Assembly (NCBI GenBank): GCA_038501195.1
Contig: JBBPUQ010000009.1
Coordinates: forward strand, 3,906,001 to 3,970,000
DNA from: Nemania diffusa
Taxonomy: Eukaryota > Ascomycota > Sordariomycetes > Xylariales > Xylariaceae
Direction: 5' to 3'
Length of the DNA stretch: 64,000 nucleotides
The notes beneath the pieces are model-generated. The model searched no databases. It saw only the letters and a list, made by a program, of their open reading frames with translations, and was not told the DNA's origin. Both the position numbers and the translations under genes were made by a program. Positions 46,677 to 60,960 of the stretch are shown piece after piece (the stretch's first letter is position 1; each line of letters starts with the position of its first letter).

Positions 46677-47761
46677 GAGCGAGAATGAGCTAATAAGGGG
46701 AATAAGAGGGGATGATGATTCGGGGGAAAGTAATTGGCATTATCAAGTGCCACGACAAAGCCTGAGAAGGAAAGCACCCCAGAGCATAGCGTTGGGACCT
46801 CAGCCTTCTATACCATTGATGTTGAGAAACACGGTACTCGTTTCCTACTATTACTAAATCCAGCACATCGCTACCGCATTAAGCCAGCCAGTCACTCAAT
46901 TTCCGACGAGGCTTAGAATATCCAGACCTGTCTCCCACATGTTTGGATGTGATGAAGTTTGGTGGCGCTTGGCAGATTTCATCGATGAAGCAAGAAATCA
47001 TCGCCCCTCGAAGTGCGTGGCGACACTATGGCAGGCGCCATTCACAATGTGTCATGTTCCAGCTAAGCACCGGATCCCGTTTAGATAGAGGAGGCTGAAG
47101 ATCTCAACACCATCCAGGACACTGTGCCTGCCCTTGGATACAGCTACGAGACAGACTATCCATGTTGTAGAACACTTTTGATTCATTACTTTTCACATTT
47201 CAGCTTTCCACAATACTAAACATTGAAAATTGATTCATTCTGGATCAACATCAAACACGCCTCTAATTGAATCTAGCCACTCGGTATAACATCGATCATG
47301 CAGGTCATAGAAATTGTAAGGTTGTAGAGTACTGGGTGCAGCATGAGCATTTGCATGTAGCAATCCATAAATTCGGACTTCCGATGAGCTCCCTGCCCTA
47401 GCAAATCGGCAACTAGAGTGGTGCTTAGCATGGCTGCGCTAATGAAATTGCGTAGAAAGGAGTGCAAATCAATGTCGTCGATCCCACGAGATCTTTCAAA
47501 TTCATGTACCATTCTGAGTGGTCCACAACAGGAACTGGGGGAGCGAAAGGTCCGGAGGTCGTTTCTAGTCATTCTTCCAGAGCAATAATCAAAGCGTGAT
47601 TGAAAAGGGTTATATGGTTTTAGGTAGCAGAGAGAAGCTAACTACCGAAGTCATAGAAGCAACAGAATATATAGTTAGATAGTGCTACAGCTTACGATAG
47701 AGAATGAAAATACGTTAATGACTGCTACACGGAAACTACTGACTCTAAAGTATCTTTGGAT
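46677..47761. other. Intergenic, upstream of the terpene synthase
   Basis: Presumed promoter of the terpene synthase, with an ATTGG (CCAAT on the gene strand) near 46733. A minus-strand frame at 47572-47273 (99 codons) has a hydrophobic end but is not recognised; it could be an exon of an unresolved gene. Confidence 0.45.
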
Positions 47762-48604
47762 TCAAAATAAACCCCCAGCGAGTGGCATCATCCGGGTTTT
47801 AGGCAAACTTGACACCTCTTTCTCAGTCGTAGTATTCCTTTGCTTGTCCCTTACTTCGTCATGGGCACGATTCATGATAGCTGCGGATACAGACCCGACG
47901 AGATCCTCTACTTGCGTAACTTTGCTGAGATTTACTCCTTTGGCCCTGTCTCCCGAGGCGGAGGGAACAGCACTAAACGCCTTCATCGCGGCTTCTTTAT
48001 TGACTAGAGGGGCCGGCCCTTCCCCCGTTGTGCTGCTGGCACTCAATGGAATAATACCCCCGGCGGCGGAAGAAACCAGTCTTGCAGGCCCAGTTCCTAC
48101 TGCGTCCGCCGTTCCAGTCGGAAGCAGTTCAAAGAAGGCTTCGTTCGCCGCGTTCCGAATTCTCTCTTTTTCGGAAAATGGTAAAGCACCTGACATTGCC
48201 ACAGCAGCATCTTCGACAAAACCTCCCATCGCATCCTCGGCGTGCAGCAAAGCTACTCCCTTGCTTTCCATTTCTCGAATCACTGCCATGGAGACTTGTG
48301 CCGCTTGAACGCCGACCAAGACCGGCCCTGGGATTGTAACTCGTCAGCTCTGTCTCAGCGGTATTCTTATCAGCTTGACGGCGTCAGACTCACCGACGAC
48401 AGGGATTCTAGTGATTTCTATGTCCTTCAATAAGGGAACCTTCTTAATGACAAACCCAACCGTATCCGCAACGCTAATGAGAGGAATAATGACAGACGGT
48501 GGGGTCCTCATTAGCGTAGCCTCGACAACGCCAGAGGTGGTATTGGGAACGCCGAGTTGATAACAACCTTCGTTCACCAAATATCGGACTGTACGGCAAA
48601 CCAT
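47762..48604 (-). CDS. Protein of unknown function, two exons, next to the terpene synthase
   Basis: Exon 1 is 48604-48394, exon 2 is 48327-47762; the 66-base intron (GTGAGT to TCCCAG) is in phase 1, giving 258 residues. The protein has a valine/isoleucine-rich N-terminal part (TPPSVIIPLISVADTVGFVI, IEITRIPVVGPVLVGVQAAQV), then an alanine-rich helical middle (GGFVEDAAVAMSGALPFSEKERIRNAANEAFFELL) and a small-residue tail. No signal peptide, catalytic motif or named domain is recognised. It lies about 1.1 kb upstream of the terpene synthase, on the same strand, within the same gene island, so co-regulation is possible but not shown. Clean splice sites and an intact frame in DNA where other genes are broken suggest it is functional. 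Confidence 0.65.
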
Positions 48605-50000
48605 TTTGAAAACCTAGAAGGGAAGACAGGTCGTCAGAGAGGGCAAGGCCTATGGCGTAGTATGAGTGTGTCTGCTGGAAAGTAGAAACACTATCAGAAG
48701 GGGAAGATTGACACAAGGCGGGGGTGGGAACGATACTAGAGAAATCATCGGTGGGGTATGAACAGCAAACACATAACTACAAATTTCCTCTTAAGCACCA
48801 ATGCTATAACCGCTATATATTCTACTATATGAATTAAAGCCTATCCAGAGTCAAGAGCTATACTTAATGGGGCGATGTTCTACCTTGCTTACTTACAACA
48901 GCTAGACCAAGAACCAAGATAAGCATATTGTGAGGCTGGATATTTGTGTGGATGTAACGTACCTGTATAATTAGTGTATCACGATGGCTGTCCGAAGCTG
49001 CGTTCCACCACTCATGTTGTCTCACCCCTTTCTGCAACGGTCCGAAGGCACGATTCAGTGACACAAATTTTTGCTGTGAAACAATACACGGCTAGTTAGT
49101 GGCACTGCCTAGACATCCTATAGTGTTCCGAAGATTTCTTTTGTCTAATGATACTCGGAACCGAATCAATCCCCACGAATATGTTGCTGGGAATTTGAAG
49201 CAATGCATCTATTTAAAAGTTGAAATGATCACCCTATCATCCGGCATTAGCGCGCTCTTCCCGCTTGCGGCTAACTAGTCGAGCGGAAGTCTATTCGTAG
49301 CTACGGGAAAGTCAATCCCTGTACTCTGTATTTAGCTCGTTATTAGCAAGCATCCTTATAAGATATCGAAAATATCGTGTTAGATCTCCTTTTCATCGGT
49401 CAGACTAATACGACAGCTAACTATAAAAAGCTGACTTGCAGAAATGAAAAGAAAGCGTTTTCCACTGATGGCCAAATCTCTCGTAGCTAAAGCTAAACCA
49501 ATACGATCGAGTCCTCGAGTTTGAGTCTCAGTAATGGAAAGCCACGAAGCGTGTCCGTGTTCGCACTGTCTCGACGGAACAGCTTTAATTGGCCTAGGCA
49601 TGCACGAGTCCAATGTCTAGTGTCAGTTTTGTGTATAAAGCTTGGGCAATCTTAGTTTCTTCACTATTCATGTGGATGTAGATCACATTGTGGAGCTGTT
49701 GGTGATCTTCAGTTTCAAAGCTATTTGATTCGACAGACGCGGCAAGACTGGACATGAGTTCATTAGCAGCCACACACGTCATATCGATCTCAACATACGT
49801 TTTTCATTGTATCACTTCCCAGTCATTAGCACCCATGGGCAAGGAGAGTATAAGAGAGTATTATTCTCATTTTCATGTTATAAAGCTGTATGAAATAACG
49901 ACCCCTTTTACAAGCCACACCCTCCTGGGCCACCTAGGTTAAAAACTAGTGCTTTCATTTTTAACGAAGGAGGAACGACTGAGTGAAACAAAAGGTTATT
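48605..50000. other. Intergenic, no supported gene
   Basis: Short minus-strand frames at 49064-48864, 49613-49380 and 49782-49594 show nothing recognisable. The last 50 bases grade into A/T-only DNA. Confidence 0.45.
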
Positions 50001-53000
50001 TAGTGTTGTAAAAAATTCTCAGCAGAATTTTATTGCTAAAATAAGTAATTTTTCTTTTTTATTTAGAAATAATAAGTCACTTAATAGCTAAAAGATTTTC
50101 AAACTAATTTTTTAACTTAAATAAAAAATTCTTTTTGTTTATTTAAATATAGTTTATTTAATTTAGCTTTAATTATATATATATAGTTATAATTAATTAA
50201 ACTAGGTTTAATTAAATAAATAGCTAATTAATTTATTTATTTATTAAATAATTTGTTAATTTATTAAGTTATTTATTAGCTAGTTTATTAGCTAACTAAG
50301 TGATTTATTAACTAATTTATTATTTTATTAATTAGTTTATTAATTTAGCTATTTATTAAATAATTTATTTATTTATTAGTTAATTACTAAGTAGTTTTAT
50401 AAAGTTTAAAGATTTATTATATCGTTTTTTTTTATAACATTATATTATTAAATATATTTAATTTAAATATATTATAAATTATTAATAAATATAAATATAA
50501 TTTAAAGTATTATTATATTTTTTTTTATTTGTTATTTTAACAATAGTGTTATATAATAAAGTTAAATATATTTTAAAAGCAGTTTATATAAAGTTTATAA
50601 TTTATTTATTTAAAACTTTTATTAAATTGTTAATTTAGTTTATTAAAAAAAATATAGTAATAGTTTTTAATTTAATTTTATTTTAATTTAAAAACGAAGA
50701 TGTTATAATTTTATTATTAAAAAAGTAATAATAAACTAATATAATTAATATTTTTAAAAAAAAAAAAACAAAATTATAGTTTATAAATTATATTTTTAAT
50801 TATAACATTAAAAATATATAAAAAAAAAAAGAAATATTACTTTTAATTTAAACTATTTATAAATTAATTATTTAAACTTTAAATTTATTAATTTTTATAA
50901 ATTATTTTTTATTATATAAATTATTATTAACTCGTTGTTTAATATTAATTAAAAATAAATTATAATAAATTATAAAAACAATATTAAACCTAATTATATT
51001 TTATATATATTAATTATAATATAAATAAATTAAATAAATAATGTTATAATATAAATAATAATAAAAGATTTAAAAATATATAAAATTAAAACTGTTATAT
51101 AAATATATTAAGTTTTAATTTTTATTATAATTTATTTTTATTTATTTAAAATATAATTATATATTTTATTTATAATAAATAATTTTTTTTATATTATATA
51201 TTAACTTAATATAACTTATAAGTTTAAAACAATAATTATATTTATAGCTATTTAAATAAAGTATTAATTTATAACTTTTTATATAGATATATTATAATTA
51301 AAGCATAATTATAAATAAATGTATAACTATTTGTTTTTAAATATTTTACACTTTATATTTTAAAATAACTATAATAATAATTTATATAAAGTTTATTTTT
51401 AATAATTAAAAAAAATAATTTATAAAAACTTTTATAATTATTAAAATTTTTTTAAATATAAACTAGTTAAATATATTTAAAAATATATATATTATTAATA
51501 AAACTTTTTATATATATATATATAAAAAAACTTAAAATAATTTATAAAGTTTAAAGTTTATTTTTAAATTTTTAAGTTTTATATTAATTTATATATATTT
51601 TATAAAAAAAATATAATTAAAAAAGTTATATATAAATTATTTATATATATATATATATCAAACTTATAAGTTTTATAAATTTTAATATATTTTTATATTT
51701 TTTATTTATTTAATTATTTAATAAAAGTTTAAGTTTAAATTTTAATTATATATATTTAATATATATATATAAGTTTTATTAAATTATTAATTTAATATTA
51801 AACTTTTTTTTTTTTATATAGTAATTTTTATTTTAATATTAATTACTTTTTAGTTATTTTTTTTATTATTTGTTTAATTTATATATATTTTTATTTATAT
51901 ACATAGTTTATTTATATTAACTTGTTTTTTTAATGTTTAAATTAATATTTTAGTTATATAAATATTTATATATAAATTTAAAATAAATATATATAAAAAG
52001 TAATATTATTAATAATTTTAATATATAAATAATTTGTTAAAAAGTTATATTAAATATAATTATATTTAATTAAATTTTAATAAATAATATTAGTTTTAAT
52101 TATAAAACTATTTTTTATATAGCTTTTATTAATAAATATAATTATAAATCTAATTTAAAAACTTAAGTTTTTATAATTTATAAATATTATATTTATAAAA
52201 ATAAAAAGTTTTATATAATTAAAATTTAAAAATATATAATATAAGTTTTATTATATATTATTAATTTATTATTATATTTATATATTTAATATTTTAATAT
52301 TATATTTTAATAACTTTTAAATTTATAAAATAATTAATAAATTATATATTATTTTTAATTAATATATTAATATAATATATATATTTTAAATTTATTAAAT
52401 ATTATATTATTAAAATAATTTTTTATATAAAAGTTAATAAAATATAATTATTTAATTTGTTATTATTAAATAAAAAAAAATATTTTTTATTTAAAATTTT
52501 ATAATTGTAAATATAATAAGTTTTTTTTTAATATATAATAAATATAAATTATATATAAATATTTTTATATTTAATTTTTAACAATAATATTTATAATAAA
52601 TTTAATATTAATATAATTTTAATTTAATTAATTTATATAATAATTATATAATTATATATATATTTAAAAAATAGTTTATAATTTAATATATATATTATAA
52701 GTTTAAATTAATAATAGTTTTAAAGTTATAATAAATTATTAATTTATATATTAAATTATTAATATTTATATAAAAATTTAAACTTTATAATTATTTTTAT
52801 AATTTTATATAATTAATTTAAACTTTTTATATAGTTTAATTGTTTTATTTTTAACTTTTTATATAAACATTATTTAAAAAAAGTTTATTTAATTATATTA
52901 ATTTAAATTATATTATATAAATTAAAATTTATTTTAAATAATAAATATATTTATTTTAATTATATTTAATTGTTTAAAAAATATATTAAATATAATAATT

Positions 53001-53774
53001 ATATTATTTTGTTTTAATTATATAGTTAAAATATAATTATTAACTTTTTTTAATATAAAATATTAGTTATTAATTAATATAAATAATTTTTTTAATTTAT
53101 TTTTATATTAAAGTTATATAAAAAGTTATTTTTTTATATAATAAATTAAATATAAAAATTTATTAATAATATAATTTAATTTATATATAATAAATTTTAA
53201 TTAGTTTATTTATTATATTAATTACAATATTATAACTTTTAATTATTAAAATTTTATATAGTTTTATTTAATTTTTTTATTTTTTTTATATTATAAGTTT
53301 ATTTTAAAAATATAAAAGAAATATTTTATATAATAATATTAATTTATTTTTAATTTATATAATTTAATTAATATTAACTTTTATATAAATATTTTAAAAT
53401 ATTTTTATAATTTTTTATATAATTTTTATTTTATAAATAATTTTTAATAAAAAAAATAACTTATTATTAATTTTAAAATAAATTTTAAAAATTAATAAAA
53501 TAAATATAAAACTATTTAATTTAATTATATTATTTAAAACTTTTATTATTATTTATAATATTATTTTTTTATTTATATAATAATTGATTTTTTTATATAA
53601 AATATTTAATATATAATAAAATAATATATATATTTATTTAACTTTTTTAATAAATATTTTTTTATATAAAGTTTTAATTAATTATATATTATTATAAAAT
53701 TATAATAAGTTATAAATTAAAGTTAACTTTAAATATTTATTTAATTTAGTTAAAATTTTGTTTTATTTTTTTTA

Positions 53775-54060
53775 TATTAATTATATATATTTAATTAAAA
53801 TATTAAATATTATATTATATTTTTTATGCTTTTTTATTTTTTTACTATATATTTAATAAAAATATTAAATATTATATTATATTTTTTATATTTTTTTACT
53901 TTTTTATTATATATTTAATAAAAATATTAAATATTATATTATATTTTTTGCTTTTTTTTATTTTTTAATTATATATTTAATAAAAATATTAAATATTATA
54001 TTATATTTTTTGCTTTTTTTTATTTTTTTATTATTTATTTAATTAAATATTAAATAATAT
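53775..54060. repeat. Tandem repeat, about 62-base unit, four copies
   Basis: Each unit contains AAAATATTAAATATTATATT, a T-rich stretch with GCTTTTTT, then ATATATTTAAT. Confidence 0.75.
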
Positions 54061-57000
54061 ATTTAATATATAAACTAATTATTATTTAATAATATAATTA
54101 TATATTTATAATAATAAATTAATATATTATTAAATAATAAATAATTATAAATTTATTTATTTATATATATTAAATTTATTATATATATATAAATTTTTAG
54201 CTATAATAGTTTTTATATTTAATTAAATAAATTATTAAATTTTTTTAAAATATATTATAAATTTATAATATTAATAATTAATATTTAATTAACTATTAAT
54301 AACTATTATTTATTATTATTTTTTATTTTTTTATATTTAATTATATATATTAAAAATAAAATATTTAATATATAATTATTTTATTATTTAAATAATTTAT
54401 TAAAAAATAAAATATTTAATATATAATTATTTTAATATTTAAATATTTTTAGTTTTAATTAAAAAATTAAAAAATAAAATATTTTATATTTATTTATTTT
54501 TTTATTTTATTTTTTTTTATTTTTTTATTTTTTATAACTTTTTTTTTTAAAAGTATTTATTTTTTTTTTTTATATTTTTTTTTATTAAAAATATTTATTT
54601 GTTTTTTTAAATATTTTATTTTTTAAATTTTTTTTTATTATATATTTTATTTTTTGTTATATATATATATTAATATATTTATAAAATAATTAAATTATTA
54701 TTAATTTTTTATAAAAAAAAAAACTTTTTTTATAATAAAAATATATAAAAGTTTTTTGCTATTTATTTAAATAATTTTTAATTAATTTAATATTTTTTAT
54801 ATAATAAAATTAAAGTTTTATTAATTAAAATATTATTAATTATAAAAATAATATAAATATAAATTATTTATAACTATAATAAAATAAAAAATATATAAAT
54901 ATATAATATTAAAATTTATAATATAATTTATTATAAATTATAAAATAAATTTTTTATTTATTAATTTTATTTTATAAATATAAATATGTTTTATTTTTTT
55001 ATTAATATATATAATATATAATTTTTTTTTATATATTTTATTTATATAAAATTAAAAAATAAAATATTTAGTTTTTTATATATTTTATTTTTTAATTATT
55101 ACTATTTTTTATTTTTAACTTTTTTATAATATTAGCTATATTAAAACTATATTATAACTATTATAATATTTATATAAATATAAAAATATTTAAAATTGTT
55201 ATATTTTTAAACTTTATAAATAATAAACTATAGCTATTAATAAATACTAGCAAAATTTATAATAAAATAGTTTAATAAATAATAAATAATATATTTAGTT
55301 TTTTTAATATAAATATTAAATTAATTAATAAAAATTATTTACTATTTATTATTAGCTATATAATAATAATAGCAGCAAAAAATTTACTTTTTATATTTTT
55401 TGATTATTTTTATATTTGTAGTAATAATAGTTTTTTTATAATTTTTAGTTTTGTTATAAAAAATTAATATTAAATATTAACTGCAATAATTTATTATTAA
55501 TTTTGCTAATATAAATTAAATAGTAATTTTTATTATAAATAATAATATATAAATAAAAACATTATTATTTTTTTTATTATTATTAACAAAATTATATATA
55601 TTATTTTTAAAATAAATATTAATAAATTTATTATTAATAATATAGTTAAAAATATATTAGCTAGTTTTAAATTTATAGCTAAAATAAATATAGCTATTAA
55701 ATTATAATATATAAAATAAAAAAGTTATAAAAAATATTATATAATAAATTATTTAAAAAAACTAATAAATAATATTTTTATTAATTTTTATAAGTTTTAA
55801 AGTTTTTAAAAAAAATAAAAAATCTTATTTTAGTTATTTATTATTTAAAAATAAATATTATTATTATTTATAACAAAAAGTTTATAAAAATTATTATATT
55901 TAAATATTATAAACTATAAATATATTTATAATTAAATAAAAGTTTTAATTAATTAAAATATTATTAATAAATTTAAATTATTAATATAAAACAAAAAAAA
56001 TACTAAAATTAAAACAATTGTTTTTATTAACAATAAAAATAAATTAAAAAATTTAATTAAATAAAATATAATTTAGTAAATTTTTAAAGTTGTAAAAAAT
56101 AAACTTAAAAATAAAACTAATAATAATAATATTATTTTAGTTATAAAAACAGTTAAAAAAATAAAAATTTAAAAATAAAAATATATTACTATTAATTAAT
56201 TAATAACTAGTAGTTTTATAAAAAAGTTGCTTTTAATTTAAAATATTATTTGTTATTTTAAAATTAATTAAAAAAATATAAAAATAATTTCAAATAATAA
56301 AACTATTTATTAATTTTATTAATTTATTAATAAATATAGTTTTATTTTATTTAAAAAATAAAATATTTAACTATTTAAATATATTTTATTTTTTAATTTT
56401 GTAATTTATTATTAACTTTTTTTTTTTAATAAATATAATAAAACTTTTAAATAAAATATTAATATTTTTATATTTTGCTTTTTTTATAAATAAATATAAA
56501 ACTAACAAAACTATTATTTATAATAAAATAATAGCTTATTATATTTTAAAAATAAAAATTAAATAAATAAAAAGTTTATTAAAATATTATTTTTATTTAA
56601 TTTTTATTATATTTTTTATAATAATTTAAACTTTTTAATATTTATAAAAGTTTTTTAAAAATATATTTAAGATTTTTTTTATATATAAAAAAAACAAAAC
56701 TAAATATAACTATATAAAAAAAAATCAAGTTTTAAATTAACAAAATTTAAAAAAAATAATAATTATTATTAATAAAAAAAATTATAAAATAAACAATTTT
56801 TTTTAAAAATAAAATATTTTATTTATATTTATAAATATTTTATTTTTAATATTTTTATTAAATTTATTTATATTAATTATTTTTAAATTAATTAAATAAT
56901 TATTATAATATTTATATAAACTTTTTTTAATTATTATATTATAAAAATTTTATAACTTATTAAAAATTTTATTTAATTAAAACAAAAAAAATTTAATTTA

Positions 57001-58489
57001 TTTAATAATAATAATTTTATTAAGTTTAAATTTAAAATAAGTTTAATAAAACAAATTTTAACAAAAAAAAGTTTTAAAAAATAAATAAAATTAAAAAAAA
57101 AAAAAAAAATTAATATTATTTTTATTTTAAAATAATATTGTTTTAATTTATTAATTATTAATAAAGTTTATATAGCTAAAAAGTTTTAAAATATTATATA
57201 TTAAATAATTGCTTTTATTTAATATAATATTATTTTGTTTTATTTAATAATATTATTAATAAATTATTTTTATAATATATTAAAATATTTTTATTTAAAG
57301 TTTTTAAAATTATTAAAAAGTTTATATTTATTGTTTTATTATAATAAATTAAAACTATATAAAAATATATTAAACTTTTATAATTTATTTAATTATATTT
57401 TATATATTAATATAAATAATATTAAATATTTATTTATATAACTTTTTTATAAACTTTTTTTTAAAAAATTAAAAAACTTTAATATTTTATTATTTAAATT
57501 TAAATTTATTTTAATTTATTTTAAAAATAGCTATTACTAATAAATATTTTTGTTTATATTTTTTTAAATAATTATAAAATAATATAATTAAAGTTTTAAT
57601 TTTTATTATATTATAATAAATATTATTTATTAATAAATTTTTTTATATTAAAATATAAATATAAAAATTATAAACTTTAATAAAAACTAAATTTTTTTTA
57701 ATAATAATATTTTTAATATAAAGTTTATTATAATATAAATTATTTTAAATATTACTAAATAAAATATATATAATTTTTAATTTAAATATTATTAAAAATA
57801 TTTATATATAATATTTAAAAACTTTATAAATAAAAAATTTATAAAAAAAAAAAAAACAATTTTATATTTGAAATAAAAAAAATTTTATTATATTTAACTT
57901 TAAAGTTTAAAAAAAGCTTAATATTTTAGTTTTAAATTTAAATAATAAAAAAATATTACATTTTAAAAATAATTAAACTTTATATTTAAAAAAAAAAAAA
58001 AACAAAAATATAAAGTTTTTTTATAAAATAGTAGTTATAACAAAAATAATAATAGCTAAAACAACAAAAATAATAAAAATAATAAAAGCAATAAAAATAA
58101 TAAAAATAGCAAAAATAATATATTTAATAAAAATAGTAATTTTAATAAAAAAAAACAATTAATATTATTTTTTATTATAATAAATATTTAAAAAATTTAT
58201 AACTTAATTATAAATATTAATAATAATAATATTAACTATATTTTTAAAAAAATAAAAACAAATTATTATATTGTTTTTTTTATTAATTATATTAGTTAAT
58301 TTTAATATATAATTAAATAAAATTTATTTATAACTTATTTTATTATTTAAATTTTTAACTATATATATAAATTTAAAAATAAAAAAAGTTTATTATTTTA
58401 AATAATTATTATAATAAATTTGCTATAATTATAACAATAAATTATTTTTTATTATATTTTATTTTGTTATAATATATTAAAAAAAAAAT

Positions 58490-58690
58490 TAAAAATAAAA
58501 TATTTAATATATTTAAATATTTTGTTTTTTAATTAAAAAAACAAATATATTATAATTATATAACTAAAAAATAAAATATTTAATATATTTAAATATTTTA
58601 TTTTTAAATTAAATAAACAAATATATTATAATTAAAAAACTAAAAAATAAAATATATTATTTAATTATATATTTTATTTTTTAATAAAAA
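58490..58690. repeat. Short tandem repeat built on an AAAATAAAATATTTAA hairpin
   Basis: AAAAATAAAATATTTAATAT followed by its mirrored form TTAAATATTTTGTTTTTTAA, then ACAAATATATTATAATTA; the unit recurs two to three times. Confidence 0.6.
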
Positions 58691-60105
58691 TTTTATTTAA
58701 TTTTAATATTTATTATATAAGCTATTTTATTTATTTAATAATATTAACTATTTAATAATAAAAAATTATATATTTTATTTAATTTATTTAATTTAAATGT
58801 TTTTATAATTATATTTTATTATATAATTAAAAAATAAACTAATATTATATTTATATTTAATAATTTTATATTAATTATAAATATTTTAATTTATAATATA
58901 TATATTATAAAAATAAATATTAAATTATATTTTTATTATTATTATAGTTTTATTTTTTTAATTTTATAAAATATAAATAATTTAAACTAAATTTTAAATA
59001 AATTTATTAAAATTAAATAAAAATATTTTATAAATTAAATAATTATTATTATATTTATAATTATATTTAAACAATATAAAATAATTATATAATAAAAGTT
59101 TTTTTATTAATTTATTATAAAAAATAAAATTAATAAAAAAATTAATAAAAAAATAAACATTTTAATTATATATAAAATTATTTATTATTTTTATAATTAG
59201 TTTATTATTTATTATATTTTAAAAACTTTTATTTTTTTAGTTTTTATTAATAAAAAATATATAGTTAAAATTATTAATATATTATTTTTTATAGTTTATT
59301 TTATATTTAATAATTTAATAAATTATTATTATTTATATAATTATAGTAAATTTAATTTTATTATAAATATTATATAATTTATTATTAATTTTAACAATTT
59401 TAATTTTATATTATTTATTATAATTTTAAAACTAGTTTTTTTTAAAAATTGTTTTAAATAAAATTTAAATAATTATAAGTTTAAAAAAATATTAATAAAA
59501 ATTTTTATTATTATTTAAAAAACAAAAACTAAATTTAAAAAAAATATAAATTTTAAAAAAAAAAAAATTAAAAAAATAAAACTAATATAAAAAAAAATAA
59601 ATATTAAAATCGAAAAAATTAAAAGAAAAGTTAAAACAAAAGTAAAAAAAACTAAAAAAAAAGCAAAAATAAAAATAAAAAAAAAAGCTGTTAAAAAAAC
59701 TAAAAAAAAAACTAAATAAATAGTTATAGCTAAAAAAAAAAAAAAAAAAAAACAAAAATTTAAATAATTTATTTTATTTATAAATAAAAGTTTAATAAAA
59801 ATTAAACAAAAGATTATATTATTTTAATTAAAATAGTTTTTAGTTTTTAATAAAAAATAAATTTAAATAATTATATAATATATTATTATATTTTTAATTT
59901 AATTAAACTTTAATTATATATATTAAAAAATATATAAATATATTTAAAATATATAATATATTAATTATTAATAATATTTAAATAAAAAAAAATAATTTTA
60001 TAAAATATATAATAATTTGTTTTTTTATAATAATTTTTATTTATTTAATAAAATATTTATAAATTTATAAAAACTTAATTAATATATAAAAGTTAAATTT
60101 TAATA

Positions 60106-60960
60106 TAAAAATTTATTTAAATTTAATTATATAATTATATTTTTTTAAAAAATAAAAAAAAAATAAGTTTTAATATATAATTAATTAAAATAGTTTAAAA
60201 TATAACTTTTAAATATTTTATTATTATTATTTATTAAAAATTATATTTTTTTATTAAAAATTTATTTTTTTTATTATAAAAATTTATTTAAATTTAATTA
60301 TATAATTATATTTGTTTAAAAAATAAAAAAAAAAACAAGTTTTAATATATAATTAATTAAAATAGTTTAAAATATAGTTTTTAAATATTTTATTATTATT
60401 ATTTATTAAAAATTATATTTTTTTATTAAAAATTTATTTTTTTTATTATAAAAATTTATTTAAATTTAACTATATAATTATATTTATTTAAAAAATAAAA
60501 AAAAAGCAAGTTTTAATATATAGTTAATTAAAATAATTTAAAATATAACTTTTAAATATTTTATTATTACTATTTATTAAAAATTATATTTTTTTATTAA
60601 AAACTTATTTTTTTGTTATAAAAATTTATTTAAATTTAATTATATAATTATATTTATTTAAAAAATAAAAAAAAAGCAAGTTTTAATATATAATTAATTA
60701 AAATAATTAAAATATAATATTTAAATATTTTATTATTACTATTTGTTAAAAATTTATATTTTTTTATTAAAAATTTATTTTTTTTGTTATAAAAATTTAT
60801 TTAAATTTAGCTATATAATTATATTTTTTTTAAAAATAAAAAAAAAGCAAGTTTTAATATATAGTTAATTAAAATAATTTAAAATATAACTTTTAAATAT
60901 TTTATTATTATTATTTATTAAAAATTTATATTTTTTTATTAAAAATTTATTTTTTTTATT
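60106..60960. repeat. Satellite-like array, unit about 171 bases, five copies
   Basis: The landmark ATTTATTTAAATTTAA occurs at about 60111, 60282, 60454, 60625 and 60795, spacing 170-172. Each unit continues with a poly-A plus AAGTTTTAATATAT, ATTTTATTATTA and two ATTTTTTTATTAAAAA-like segments. Copies differ mainly by C/T and G/A. Confidence 0.85.

Noticed and set aside
47682..48308. 208-codon plus-strand frame
   Set aside because: Antisense shadow of exon 2 of the unknown gene at 47762-48604, which has consistent splice sites and an upstream exon on the minus strand.
57235..57441. 68-codon plus-strand frame in the second AT block
   Set aside because: Composition artefact of A/T-only DNA; looks like a membrane protein only because codons are limited to Leu, Ile, Tyr, Asn, Lys and Phe.
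59600..59725. A-rich stretch that reads as a lysine-rich peptide ending in a stop
   Set aside because: Only about 35 codons in an A-rich run; any such run encodes lysines. No start context and no flanking gene.
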